From NCBI GenBank assembly GCA_043736395.1, contig JAYTCQ010000246.1, positions 1-50,161 of the forward strand: 50,161 nucleotides of DNA, read 5' to 3'. The notes under the pieces are model-generated. The model was not told where the DNA came from. It ran no database searches and worked only from the letters and a program-made list of their open reading frames with translations. This stretch comes from JAFDVL01 sp043736395 (GTDB lineage: Bacteria; Acidobacteriota; Blastocatellia; RBC074). Below are positions 50,098 through 50,161 of this stretch, in pieces; within the stretch, counting starts at the first letter, position 1, and every line of letters begins with the position of its first letter. The position numbers and the translations under genes were made by a program.

Positions 50098-50161
50098 CTA
50101 TAAAAGTGTAGACGGATGAAGATGGATAATATTTTAAAATGGGCAAATTTTTTTTTTGAAG

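Overview
The window looks like a chromosomal stretch from an Acidobacteriota bacterium, most likely class Blastocatellia. The reasons are two secreted von Willebrand-type proteins of the kind expanded in Acidobacteria (20179-21111, 37355-39616), a PEP-CTERM protein with an EPS cluster of exosortase-A type, many signal-peptide peptidases and glycosidases, and moderate GC with many dispersed hairpin repeats. This placement is inference from gene families; there is no rRNA here. The last 650 bases (from about 49510) look Bacteroidota-like and may be a mis-join or a transfer.

Layout. 79-2643: YwbE-like protein and a GH95 alpha-L-fucosidase. 2784-7767: a small defence/conflict patch with a RelBE-type toxin-antitoxin pair, a large AT-rich SIR2-HEAT protein and a Fic AMP-transferase. 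8138-9680: RraA-like protein, an apparent free-standing small RNA with its own operator-bearing promoter, and an isochorismatase-like hydrolase. 9846-12082: tRNA-Val and the atpD-atpC pair, split by a hairpin insertion. 12245-15291: a secreted small protein, a NarL-type two-component pair and a small coiled-coil protein. 15606-24448: mostly minus-strand genes, with phosphoglycolate phosphatase, a GH3 N-acetylglucosaminidase-like enzyme translationally coupled to a sodium:solute symporter, a structured leader with a 20-residue peptide ORF, a VWA protein, a P460-like haem protein, a SUKH protein, an alpha/beta hydrolase, an orphan antitoxin and a Rossmann protein. 24641-28555: prolyl oligopeptidase and a DUF885 peptidase. 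28805-33169: ileS, the remains of a RelBE pair, lspA and lgt. 33207-36565: a glycosyltransferase-methyltransferase fusion and a Wzt-type ABC ATPase. 36747-41367: PEP-CTERM CHRD protein, VWA protein, Tat-exported superoxide dismutase and a RES-Xre toxin-antitoxin pair. 41562-49438: esterase, tRNA-Arg, an unusual sigma-like regulator, then an EPS run of deacetylase, FemAB-like transferase, glycosyltransferase and Wzm-type permease.

How the parts connect. lspA and lgt are both lipoprotein-maturation genes. The Wzt ATPase (35300) and Wzm permease (48515) would together form a polysaccharide exporter, although 12 kb apart. The deacetylase, FemAB and glycosyltransferase match families that travel with PEP-CTERM/exosortase systems, and a PEP-CTERM substrate lies at 36747; the exosortase itself is not in the window. 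Toxin-antitoxin material occurs at four sites in different states: intact RelBE, orphan antitoxin, truncated RelBE remnant, and intact RES-Xre.

The most unusual signals are non-coding: (i) the structured leader, peptide ORF and two hairpins ahead of the symporter-GH3 operon (19807-20036, minus); (ii) the promoter with a perfect inverted repeat in its spacer driving a short terminated RNA (8931-9127, plus); and (iii) long hairpins of several unrelated sequence types, including one between atpD and atpC that leaves atpC without a visible Shine-Dalgarno sequence.
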